Shown here in pieces: positions 12,419 to 22,560 of a stretch of DNA of 64,000 nucleotides. Both the position numbers and the translations under genes were made by a program. The stretch comes from Gnetum montanum. Its lineage: Eukaryota > Streptophyta > Gnetopsida > Gnetales > Gnetaceae. The notes below the pieces were generated by a model. That model was not told the origin of the DNA and made no database searches. It saw only the letters and a program-made list of their open reading frames with translations. The stretch lies in the NCBI GenBank assembly GCA_015680685.1, contig MNCI01001077.1:675037-739036 (forward strand), given 5' to 3'. The stretch's first letter is position 1, and each line of letters starts with the position of its first letter.

Positions 12419-13341
12419 ATGACAACGAGCATGAATGATAGGCCGCCAAGACACGAAATAAAGCTGTTGGGCCCAATGGACCCAGTCATCGCTGATAAGA
12501 GCATCTCTAACAGTAGAGACTTTGCGATAGCTTTAACACAAGTCACCCAAGCATTGAAGCAAAAGAACACTTTTTTAAGCTTGTATAACTTGGTGTTAAT
12601 GTCCCAAACTCATCGGGAAGCCCTCGTACGCATGCTAACGTCGATCTCGGTCAATGAGGACTTGCCCCCGAGCGAACCTACCATTCATGCCGTAATGTAT
12701 CCATCCCACAGTGCCATCCCTAAACCCTTGAGCTTCCAGGATGACAACATCAAAGTGGACAAGAACACAGGGGAAATAAAAATAGTCCCCATGTTCATAA
12801 CAATACATATAAACCAATTCAAAATACATAAAGTCCACGTAGACGATGGGGCGGCCACAAACGTCGTACCATACCCCATCATTGAACAACTGGGGCTTAC
12901 CGACTTGATTAAACCAACCACAACAACATGTTTAAGGTCATTCAGCGGGTCACGTGTACTGGTCAAAGGCACGATAACCTTAGATTTCATAGCGGGAGAC
13001 CAGTTCCCCACANTATTGAACTCGACAAGACTAGCCAAAATGACACAAACAAATCACAACTGGTAGGCGTTAAACCTTTGAACATGGGACAAGACTCTTC
13101 TAAAACTGAAACACCTGCATCCAATACTCTACACACATCGCCTCATGAAGAAACCAACACAGAAACAACGACGGACACTGAAGCACTTGAAAATACCGAT
13201 ACCGAAAACATTCTAACGGACGTCTCCTGGACTGAATTGCCATTCAACATGATTAGCGAAGGAGACGCAGAATACAAAATCGTATCGGCTAATACACCCC
13301 TTGACATAGAAATAAAGAAAATCAAAAAACAATTAAAATAA
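12419..13341 (+). pseudogene. PRO domain and end of the gag-pro polyprotein of element B
   Basis: This is the aspartic protease that processes the polyprotein. The visible order is a helical region with THREALVRMLTSISVNEDLP, then PMFITIHINQ, the active-site loop H-V-D-D-G-A-A-T-N (the D-D-G lies at 12842-12850), and the following strand DFIAGDQFPT. An undetermined base at about 13013 marks a join. The flap-to-C-terminus segment present in other copies (NLMLGRSWLAQLR in E) is missing, so sequence has been lost or left out there. After it a frame continues to a TAA at 13339-13341 with an acidic tail that includes SWTELPF, the counterpart of WVELP in E. The gag-pro frame ends here, and no pol follows directly. 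Confidence 0.75.
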
Positions 13342-13865
13342 AGCACCCTTCATCCGAAACGACGTTAAACTACATACAGTCCGAAATGACATTAAACTAT
13401 AATAGAGCCAAGAACATTATTAAACAACACCCTTTGTCTGGAAAGACGTTAAACTATCACGTCCATAATGACATAAAGCTAGCCACGATCAGAAATGGTC
13501 GGTCCACCAAGAAATTTATCCGCTGTATCCAAAATATTGCTCGTTTACAATGGGGCCCAGAATGGCCTTAAACTAGGCATAGTGGCCCAAAATGGCCTTA
13601 AACTAGTGCATACCCTGTTTTCCTTTTTACGTACCATTTATCATTATTTCAGTGCATTACATTTAAATAGAAAAGCAAATCCAAAAACATCTTAACATCG
13701 TGTCGTGTGTGCAACCAAATTGAAAATCAACAAAAAATTTCTTACATACAACATTGTTTAATTACAAGTTTCAACTGTTTTCATCCGTTTCAGAATTTCC
13801 AAATCACATTTTTCATATAAATCTGAATCAAACAAAAAAAAAACAAAAACTCAAAAATCAAAACA
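13342..13865 (+). repeat. TAAACT-centred repeats after PRO of B, then 3' flank of the antisense gene
   Basis: From about 13345 to 13615 the unit with GACGTTAAACTA or GGCCTTAAACTAG recurs several times, ending in two clear copies of GGCCCARAATGGCCTTAAAC at about 13551-13605. The rest is AT-rich and is the region just past the stop codon of the antisense gene. Sense gag-pro and the antisense gene converge here. Confidence 0.65.
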
Positions 13866-16800
13866 CTAAACATCCGAGGCGGGAGGGTCATCCTCTCTAG
13901 AACCACCAGCGTCAGGGGCCCTTGCTCCACTGGGGCCCGCCTTTTGAGCATCATCACCACCTTTATCTTAGGAACAAACAACCAACATAAGAATAAGCGA
14001 ATGCCAAAATGGTAAACGTTATCCAATGAATTAACTCCATAAGAACAAAACACTTACCATAGGAGATCCCCCTAAGCCGAACTCTAGCCGACGAAGGATT
14101 TCTTCCTCAGGAACACTGGCCCAGTCCGTCCCATCCAGGCCTAAGTCAATGTCTGCCAAAGTCTTCCCTTTGTCGACAGCTGACTAGGTGGGATGTTTCA
14201 ATGGAAATTCTCCAACCGACACTTTCCCAGATGCAGTAGGTGACTCCATTTCCATAGTTGTATTCTGTGTAAAAGTATCGAAGGCCGAACGCAAGCCTAA
14301 ACCCTCCACAAATATTTCTAGTTGGTGCTTTTCGATGAACACCTCTTTTAGCAACCTCTTGTAGTAATGTTTATGATTCTTCTCGTCCTTACCCCACTTA
14401 TGAACCTTAGAAGCAAACGCCTTCCAATCTTGACACTTAAGGTTCAGGAGATCAATTTGAGCTTTGTGTTCTTCCATTCTCCAAGTCAAGGATGCATGAT
14501 GATTCAAAAGGTTCCAATACCTGGTGTATGTAACCTCTGATGTTTGCCAAGAGCGATCGCCACTTAGTCTAGCAGCGGCGAACTCATATCGAGCCTTTAA
14601 CCCGTCACGTTCCTCTGACAATTCGGAGACTTCCTTCTCTTTTGCCTGTATTTGTAGCCACAACTGCTCAATGGAACGCCTGCAAGTCCATAATGACTTA
14701 GCATGGTGCACAAGGCTTTCTGCAACTCCCTCATAAACAGGCCTTGGCACCTACTCCACTTTAGGGGAGAGTGTGGTTACGCTTTCCATGCTAACTCTTT
14801 CTGAGGGATCCCATCTTAGTTTAGCACCTACCCATGCGAAAAATACAAACGTCAAAACTATACAAGCAAGATGCGAAGCTCCAAAGCTTTAAGTGATTCA
14901 TACCTATATCAGGGTGGGGTTCTTGGATCCGTTCAATGACTTACTCCATGATGCTAGCCACAAAATCCCGCTTACTTGGCATTTCTGACCAAATAAGTGG
15001 CTCACGGGTACGAGAAGAACTGACCTCAGCGGTCCTCTCAGGAGGAACCGTCTTCATTGGTACGTCCAAGCGCACCGTTTTGGTCTCACTACCTTCATCT
15101 GGACAGAATAAAAAACACATAAAATAAACAAAAATATAACCCACAAAAAAGGACAACTGACAAGAGAAATCGAAACAGGATAAAAGGAAAAACATACCGT
15201 GCCCTTCATCATCCCCTGGGGGAGTGCCTAAATCCAAATCTCCTTGAAGAAAACTGTGGAACATTTGGTCGACACTACCTTGGTCATCCAACGGCTTAGT
15301 TCCTGTAGTTTTCTCCCTTAACTCCTCCGTCCTGCCACCTTGACTCGTTTCTGTATGCTCCTCCTCGTTGTTTTTCTCCGTATTGGTTTCCTCCTCCTCC
15401 GTGATTGTCTCTAAAGCCTGTTTCCTTACTGTTTTAAAAATCAAGTCAAAGGAAAAATATATCAATGACACATAAGCGATTGAGGTGAAAGTTATAAATA
15501 GAATAAAAACACTAAAGTAATAAGTAGGTGAGTTCCGCTCACTAGGCATCTTGAAGCGTATCCACTTCATGCGTGGCTGGCTCACACTGGAAACGTCCTC
15601 AGCCGGGCGCTCAGGCCTCTTTAGCTTTGCTTTAGCTTGGCCGATGGTTTCCTTGATGACCCGTTCTACCCTTCTAGCAGTGTAAGGCAGCTCATCTGCC
15701 TCCAACCCCACACTATCACGTGTATGGATTGAACCGCCAGATGATCCTCCCGTAGTAACAGAAACAGATTCATCGATACCTTCGGGTGCATTTTGGGATT
15801 TAGCTGTGTCATACAGGTGATGGATCCACAGGTGGGATAGTTGACCCCGATCCCGCAGGACAAACTTGTTATCTGTGCGAACTACCAAGAACTTGGCAAA
15901 ATGGCAAAGATAACCAGTGAAAAATGCAAAGGTGAAATGGGATTGCGCATTGACATTCGAGCGTAATCGCACTATCTCTTTGTGCATGCCCGCCAATAAA
16001 AATTTTGCCCAGTTGTATCGCATCCCTGTTTCCAAAATAGTTCGCATCACACGAACAACCTCAACCCCAAGGCACCTCACCTGGGAAAGTGTTTTGGGGA
16101 ATACCTATGCTCTGAATAGGGGATATAGTTCATTCACTTCTACAACCTTCGCCTTCCCCTGCATCAGGAATCCCTTGGTACCCTTTGCCACGCCTAGCCA
16201 GTCCTCCAATTCCCGGATCATCTGGAGCTCTTTATGAGTTCTGTCTAATACTACATTCAGGCCATCCGCTGGTACGCCAAATAGGTCCAAGAAGAACTTG
16301 GGTGACAGATGGAAAACTACCTTCACACCCTTAATCTGGGTGTTGTAGTATGTGACAGACTCATTAAAGGAGTCTACAATCCCGATCATCTCCCTAATGG
16401 AAAAATCAGGACTCGGCGTCATAAAAAGCTCCATGAGCCCAGCATCATCTAGGCAACGAGCGAGGGATGGAGGAGCATGATTCTGCAACCACTTTTGGGC
16501 CTTAGCCACCCCTCCGAACTTCATTGATAAAGTCGACTCGATTCATCCGGTGGTCACCGGATCCTCACTAGAAGGGATATTAACTATAAAAGCAATGTAA
16601 AGTTGTTATATCAGTGTAAATCCAGGCAATTGGACGAACCTACTAACATATCTAAGAAGTGTTATCATTTACCATCGGTGGTAGATCTAGATGTGCTGCC
16701 AAGATCATGAGAGAAAATTGGCCCATTGTCATTCTAGTCTTCGTGAAGCCACCCATGAGCCTTGCACATCGCAAACACTCTGGAGAACTACTTGTGAAAG

Positions 16801-18137
16801 TGGACCATCGAACCCTTTGTTTGCTTCAGCACAGTCCCACGAAGGTTAGGGCCCGTCAAAAATGCTTCCAGAGTTGTGTGAGCAAGGGCTAATCCTTCAT
16901 CTTCAATGAGAGTCCCATCCAGGTGAGTCTTCGGCCTGTAAGCAAATATGGGTCATAACAAGAAGCGAGCATTGAACGGCGAAAGGAAACAGTCAACTGA
17001 AACATGCCTACCTGGCCACTCGATACACCGTGCCAGGAGGGTTCTAGAATAATGTATGTGCGGGGGTAGCTATGAACAACGTATTGTTGAGATAATCCAG
17101 CCCCTGCGGAAATAATGCCCACACGCACGTTAATGGGCGTGTGGCCCGGGGCCCGTGCGTAGTACCATCTTCGTTAACAAAATGTCCCTCGTCAATGTCT
17201 TGTATAAAAACCATGACACCCTCCGCAGCAACCGGAAGCATCTCTTCAAGCACACTTCGTGCTATCACCTCATCAAAGTTTGATCAGATGGCCACCTCAA
17301 ATTTGTCCAACAGGAAGGATAGAAACCCACATGCGCCTCCCCAGAACCAAACGCCGTCATCATCCACAGTCAGATCCGTGGGAACCTCTTCATCTTCAAT
17401 GGGGCCAACCCACATCAATACCCCAACGAGCTCAACGACAATAAGAAAATGTTTGCTGTCCCTACAGCCAATCGCGACGCTACAATCAATCAGCCATGCT
17501 TCGAAACAACCCGAGAGACGAAAATCACATTATGGATCAATGCTCAAAAATTGAAAAATTTTCTAACTCTTAAACTCAGCGTATACGCTGCATATAGAGC
17601 GTATACGCCGACCAACACTTAGTGTAAAAATGCAATTCAAAACTCAGCGTATACGCTAGCTAGCTCAGTGTCTATGCTAGCCAGCTCAGCGTCTACGCTA
17701 GCCAGCTCAGCATCTACGCTGACAACAATCTGCTTTACGCTGACGCCCGAACCCATTCATGTACAACGTACACGCTGAGCAAACCCTCGGCGTATGCGCC
17801 TTAAATAGAAGTTACACCGACAATAAATAAATTACGCTGACAAACATTTTGCCAATAAAAGCTGTCTACGCTTCACAGTTACGCTCAGTGTATACGTCGA
17901 AAACCCTTATGCTGATACCCTTCTACGCTCGGTGTATACGCCGAGACCGTCTACGCTACAAACAAAAAATAGCATAGAAACAATAGAGGCAGGAATCAGA
18001 GCCTACCTATGAGACGTCACAGGCCACGATGGGATCTTTGTCCTGGGCAGGCCGTGCAGCATAGCCTCCTTCTCTTCCGCAAAGGTCAAGTCAGGACCCT
18101 TCCTGCCCTGGCCCTCCACTTCATTCCCCTTGCCCAT
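13866..18137 (-). pseudogene. Antisense multi-exon gene of element B (unknown family)
   Basis: This gene lies between PRO and RT on the opposite strand. My exon model: exon 1 18137-18007, exon 2 17461-17012, exon 3 16935-16673, exon 4 16567-15543, exon 5 15428-15198, exon 6 15098-14904, exon 7 14827-14058, exon 8 13966-13866. All introns are GT/AG, with donors such as GTAGGC, GTATGT and GTAAGT. Exon 1 starts MGKGNEVEGQGRKGP, and its frame joins exon 2 in phase, as in element C. Exon 4 has one in-frame stop and holds LMELFMTPSP, VFHLSPKFFLDLFGVP and YNWAKFLLAGM. Exon 5 is very acidic (EEEETNTEKNNEEEH). Exon 7 is long and helical, probably a coiled coil, with KVHKWGKDEKNHKHYY. The product would be about 1,050 residues. 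It may relate to plant transposon-associated or plant-mobile-domain proteins, but I cannot show this. The intron 3 acceptor and the exon 8 frame are uncertain, and a few TAG/TAA stops inactivate the copy. Confidence 0.8.
17577..17960. repeat. GCGTATACGC-type words inside intron 1 of the antisense gene of B
   Basis: Intron 1 (17462-18006, 545 bp) contains about eight clear or decayed copies of GCGTATACGCT and about seven of the half word TCTACGCT, with CTAGCTAGCTCAGCGTCTACGC repeated around 17660-17720. The same palindrome fills the LTR of this element, but here it lies inside a transcribed intron of the opposite-strand gene. Confidence 0.7.
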
Positions 18138-18393
18138 CTCGGATTGTCTACACTGTCGATGTAAGTTTACGCTGGACAACTATCTATGGTGGCGCTCACA
18201 GGTTTACTCTTCGGTGTCTATGCTAAGGCCCTCCGCATCTACGCTGGAGTTTAATCTTAGGCGTCTACGCTAGGGTCTCTTGTTGGCGTCTACGCTGGGA
18301 GGCAGGTTTACGCTTACACTTACGCTTTAGCAGGTGGTGCTCTGTCGCTTACGATGTCGCTTTCAAAGTAAGAAACAAATGGACCCCCCGTCC

Positions 18394-18403
18394 CTTTATA
18401 TAG
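18394..18403 (-). promoter_or_regulatory. TATA box of the antisense gene of B
   Basis: On the minus strand the sequence reads CGCTATATAAAGGGA, about 257 bp upstream of the ATG at 18137. Element C has CGCTATAAAAGGGG at the matching place (31464-31473), and A1 has CTATAAATAGGGG on its own sense side (42661-42673). Three diverged copies keep a TATA box here, which supports an independent promoter. Confidence 0.65.
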
Positions 18404-18676
18404 CGCTCAGATGACGCTGACGCTGACGCCGCCACCGCTTACGCCGCCACCGCTTACGCCGCTGTTGCTCCATTTTTTGCCTTTTTTGCTTATTTTTTCA
18501 CCAAAATTTGCCCAATAAAAATTAAAAATTAATTAAAAACAGAGGTTATTGCATCTGGTTTCTCCATAGACCCCATTTTGCACGTTTACGCTAGTTTAAA
18601 CTACCATCATGGCCTGGTACGGCCTTAAACTACCATTTCCCCATCCGATTGTGGCCCGGTACAACCTTAAACTATC
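18404..18676. repeat. Divergent region between the antisense promoter and RT of B
   Basis: It holds a GACGCTGACGCTGACGCCGCC repeat (about 18412-18470), an AT-rich stretch, and then two to three copies of a TAAACTACCAT unit following GGTACGGCCT or GGTACAACCT (about 18590-18680). The same order is seen in C at 31474-31705. It may serve as a promoter region for both directions; this is inference. Confidence 0.5.
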
Positions 18677-20017
18677 ATGCATCCAGGTGTGACGATAATC
18701 CACCATCATACACGTACACATAGTTCAAAAATTACTAAAATACATAGAACAATTCCCCCCTTTGCTCACGTGGCTCTCCATTTATTGGCAAAAGCAAGCT
18801 CAATGGACTGTACGCATTTAACCGCGCCGTTGATCATTGATGAACCATTCAGCCATATCACGTGGGACATTAATGTAAACTGCATCAACTTAGGTTCACC
18901 AACGGACGACATGTTCAGAGCCTCAACATGGCAAGCCATAGAAGATTATGAAGGTATGATGAAATTCCTTGACATAGAGGCCGAAAACATCGCCGAAGAC
19001 CCATTAGCTGAAAGCCCCATTACCATGCCTGATGGGGAAATCAAAGTATTAAAATTAAGCGCATTACTACAACCAAAACTAGCGAAAGACATTGAGAATG
19101 TACTTAGGGAAAACATGAAAGCATTCGCTTGGTCCTATACGGACATGCCTTGGCTAGATCCTAGAATTGTCCAACATAATATTATTCTCGACCCCAAACT
19201 AAGACCAGTAAAACAAAAGGCACGAAAAGTTAGACCTGAGGTGGCATTGGCAGTTCGCAATGAGATCACCAAGCTTTATCAAGTTGGTTTCATTCAAGCC
19301 GTTGATTATGCCGAGTGGGTGTCAAACATGGTCATCGTCCCGAAGAAAAATGGAAGCATTCGCTTATGCATTGACTTCCGAGATTTAAATGTAGCAACCA
19401 TAAAAGATGACTTTCCCCTGCCCAGCATTGATCAGCTCATTGACTCGACTACTGGACATGCCTTGCTATCTTTTATGCATGGCTTTTCGGGATACAACCA
19501 AATATGCATCAACCCGGAACATCAACTTCGAACCACCTTCATGACCCCATGGGGAACTTTTTGTTACACCATGATGCCCTTTGGTCTCCAGAATGCAGGG
19601 GCCACATATCAAAGAGCAATGACGTTTATCTTTAGTGATTATATGCTACGGTCACTCAACGATTATTTGGATGATATCGTAGTTAAGTCAAAAATGACCG
19701 AACAACATATACAAGACCTCGACTTAGTCTTAAACCGTTGTTTAAAGTACGAACTAAGACTTAACCCAAAAAAGTGTGTCTTTGGTGTCAAAACAAGAAA
19801 AATGCTCGGATTCATAACCTCTAAAGCAGGGATACGAGTAGACCCCGATAAGGTTAAAGCCATAACAAATCTGAAACCCCCGAGCAACCTTACCGAACTC
19901 CGAGGCCTGCAAGGTAGACTACAATTCATCAGGCGGTTCGTAGAAAAATTAATGGACACACTCAGAGCTATGAATCATCTGTTACGTAAAAGCACCCATT
20001 TTGAATGGACTCTGTAG
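18677..20017 (+). pseudogene. Reverse transcriptase of element B (catalytic Asp replaced)
   Basis: This is an RNA-dependent DNA polymerase of Ty3/gypsy type, 446 codons open. An N-terminal leader segment with PRO-like linker (PITMPDGEIKVLKLS) precedes the fingers (EWVSNMVIVPKKNGSIRLC, then FRDLN). The palm follows, with FMHGFSGYNQI, the MMPFGLQNAGATYQR loop and the YLDD box at about residue 328, and then the thumb and connection to FEWTL. The first catalytic aspartate, present as FMDGF in C and FIDGF in A1, is His here (CAT at 19478-19480). The enzyme would be dead although the frame is open. A TAG follows at 20015. The true start is unclear, because the frame may be reached by splicing from gag-pro. 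Confidence 0.9.
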
Positions 20018-20945
20018 TGCCAAGAAGCATTCAAAACCATCAAAACAGCACTTGCCCAACTGCCTACGATTTACCCGCCCCAAAACAACAAACTGCTTTA
20101 CATCTACCTTGCCACTTCATAATCATCCATCGCGTCTATGCTTTGCCAAAAATGAGATGATGGAACTGAGGTCCCTGTATACTACTTGAGTCATGCCTTA
20201 ATTGCCCATGAAAAGAAGTACAATGACATGGAGAAGTCATGTTTAGCTTTAGTCTTTTCTCTAAGAAAATGGCGACATTACCTCTTCCGTAATCAAGTCT
20301 TCATAATCTGTAAGGACAATGTACTGAGAGCTATAACAGAGAACATTTATGAAACGAGTCGAATAGCCTGGTGGAAAGCCATGATAGCTGAGTTTGACCT
20401 ATATTACGTAGCGCAATCATCAGTCAAGGGTTCAGCCATAGCAGATCAAATGGCCACATCACCAATGCGTGATCAAGCAACCATAGACCTAGAATTCCCA
20501 AATGAGAACATAAACACCATAGATATAGTGCCCCAAGATTATGACGCCATCCTAAACTTTGATGGAGCATCCACCTCTCGAGGAGGAAGTGCGGCCACTG
20601 TCATCACCTATCCCTCCGGGGAGAGCCAACCCTTTGCCTACCGCTTCAACTTTCATTGTACAAATAACATAGCAGAGTACGAAGGTCTCCTTAGAGGCCA
20701 CGTGGCCGCGCTGGCTTCAGACATCACACGGCCTGTAGTCAGAGGGGGTTCACAACTAGTCCTAAACCAAGTCACAGACGTCTACACATGTAAAGCTTAA
20801 CATTTACAACCATACTGCGATTTGGCGAAACACTTAATAAGGCATTTCGAAAGTATGGAGGTGCAACACATTTCCAGAAATGACAATACTATTGCAGATG
20901 TGTTAGCAACCTTAGCATTAAATATCTCACCTGACATGTTTCACA
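20018..20945 (+). pseudogene. RNase H plus archaeal-type RNase H (aRNH) of element B
   Basis: Two nuclease domains lie in series. The first is the normal Ty3 RNase H, with HALIAHEKKYNDMEKSCLAL and WRHYLFRNQVFI. The second begins near 20555 with NFDGASTSRGGSA and contains NNIAEYEGLLRG and RGGSQLVLNQVT. It is the extra RNase H that marks the Tat lineage. The second domain's third acid should be in R-G-D-S-Q-L, as in A1, but reads R-G-G-S-Q-L here (GGT at 20747-20749). A stop at 20798 and a frame change split its C-terminal helix (HLIRHFESMEVQHISRND). The domain order and the open stretches are clear. Confidence 0.85.
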
Positions 20946-21945
20946 CATTGTCGAGCTCCATAACCAATTGCGCTGAATCCATCACCGACACCCTTAACAC
21001 GTTGCCAATTACATCTGTTAGTACAGCACACGCAATAGAATGGTACGATGACATAAAAGAATACCTTCTACGTTGTGAAACACCACAACATCTAACGAAT
21101 GCACAAAAGGACGCCGTACGAAAACGTTCTAGGCAATACACCCTCGTAGGGGACACACTATGTCGTCGATCCTACGAAGGCATATTGCTAACATGCGTTA
21201 GTAGCAATGACCCCAAACAATAGCTAAACAAATACATGAGGGGCTATGCGGAGGACACATAGCACCAAAAGCCATGGCCACGAAAATAAGATAATTAGGC
21301 TATTATTAGCCGCATATGGAATATGACTGTCTCTCAAAGGTTAAAACATGCGACATTTGCCAAAAGCATAGTAACCTAATCCACGTCTCACCAAACAAGT
21401 TGCATCCAGCGAAAATCATGTGGCCCTTCCAAAAATGGGAATTGGATCTTATTGGCCCGATAACACCCTCATCATCGGCAGGGCATGGTTTCATCATAAC
21501 AACCACTAAATATTTCATGAAGTGGGTAGAAGCTGTTCCCCTCCAAAAAACCACATCTAAACACATGTGTAACTTCATCCTTGAAAACATAGTAACCTGT
21601 TTCGGCATTCCCATGACAATCATCACTGATAACGGGCCACAGTTCAGTAGTGCCGAAACCCAAACTTTTTGTGACAGTCTAGGGATCAAACACTCGTTTT
21701 CCTCCCCTTACTATCTTCAAAGCAATGGGCAAGAAGAAGCAACAAATAAGATGATCATTACAATACTTAAGAAAATGCTAACCTAGAGCAAAAGGAAATG
21801 GCACGAGCAATTAATCTACGCATTATCGGCATACCACACAACACACCGAACGTCAACAGGTAAGACACCGTACAGTCTTGTTTATGGTTCAGAAGCTGTT
21901 TTACCTTTGGAACTGCAGGTACCATCTTTAAGGATCACACTTTCT
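20946..21945 (+). pseudogene. Integrase of element B (3' end lost in the N gap)
   Basis: This enzyme inserts the cDNA into the genome. A linker of about 80 residues leads to the HHCC zinc finger (HEGLCGGH, then CDICQ) near 21235-21360, which is interrupted by two stops. The catalytic core is open at 21316-21786. It has the first Asp in ELDLIGPI, the second in TDNGPQFSS, and Glu in NGQEEATNK, so the DDE triad is present. After a stop at 21784 the frame continues with WHEQLIYALSAY and TPYSLVYGSEAVLPLE until the run of N. The GPY/F-type C-terminal domain seen in A1 is not visible. Confidence 0.85.
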
Positions 21946-22221
21946 NNNNNNNNNNNNNNNNNNNNNNNNNNNNNNNNNNNNNNNNNNNNNNNNNNNNNNN
22001 NNNNNNNNNNNNNNNNNNNNNNNNNNNNNNNNNNNNNNNNNNNNNNNNNNNNNNNNNNNNNNNNNNNNNNNNNNNNNNNNNNNNNNNNNNNNNNNNNNNN
22101 NNNNNNNNNNNNNNNNNNNNNNNNNNNNNNNNNNNNNNNNNNNNNNNNNNNNNNNNNNNNNNNNNNNNNNNNNNNNNNNNNNNNNNNNNNNNNNNNNNNN
22201 NNNNNNNNNNNNNNNNNNNNN
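21946..22221. other. Assembly gap (276 N)
   Basis: This is a run of undetermined bases exactly where the integrase C-terminal domain should be, followed at once by the repeat array of the post-integrase region. The true gap size is unknown. Repeats on its right side are a likely cause of the assembly failure. Confidence 0.99.
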
Positions 22222-22560
22222 ACTATAAACTGATACCACAGAAAAGTCCTGGAATTACGACTATAAACTAATACCACAGAAAAGTCCTGGACCATGACTT
22301 GAAACTGATACCACAGTGTCCGCAAGGACAATGAGCTAGCATCCGTTCGGCATGACAGCAAACTGCCACCGTCCTAACCCTTCAAGTCCACTAAGACTAT
22401 AAACTAGCTTGTCTCTCCATAGTCCACTACGACTAGAAACTGGCAATGTAACGTCCGCCAAGACTCTAAACAGGCAATGTCCAATGGGTTATGACATAAA
22501 ACTAACCCATGATAGTCTGCCAGGATCATAAACTGGCAAGTTCACTTCCGGCACATCAAT
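22222..22560 (+). repeat. Post-integrase repeats of B, TAAACT-centred
   Basis: The first unit type is ACTATAAACTGATACCACAG followed by AAAAGTCCTGGA, present about three times. It passes into shorter units such as GTCCACTAAGACTATAAACT and GCCAAGACTCTAAACAGGC. The same array and order occur in C at 32780-33090. Confidence 0.75.

Noticed and set aside
15102-15540. Apparent membrane helices in the long open frame 14941-16080 (minus)
   Set aside because: The hydrophobic stretches lie exactly between GT and AG splice signals (15099-15197 and 15429-15542). They are introns read through by chance.
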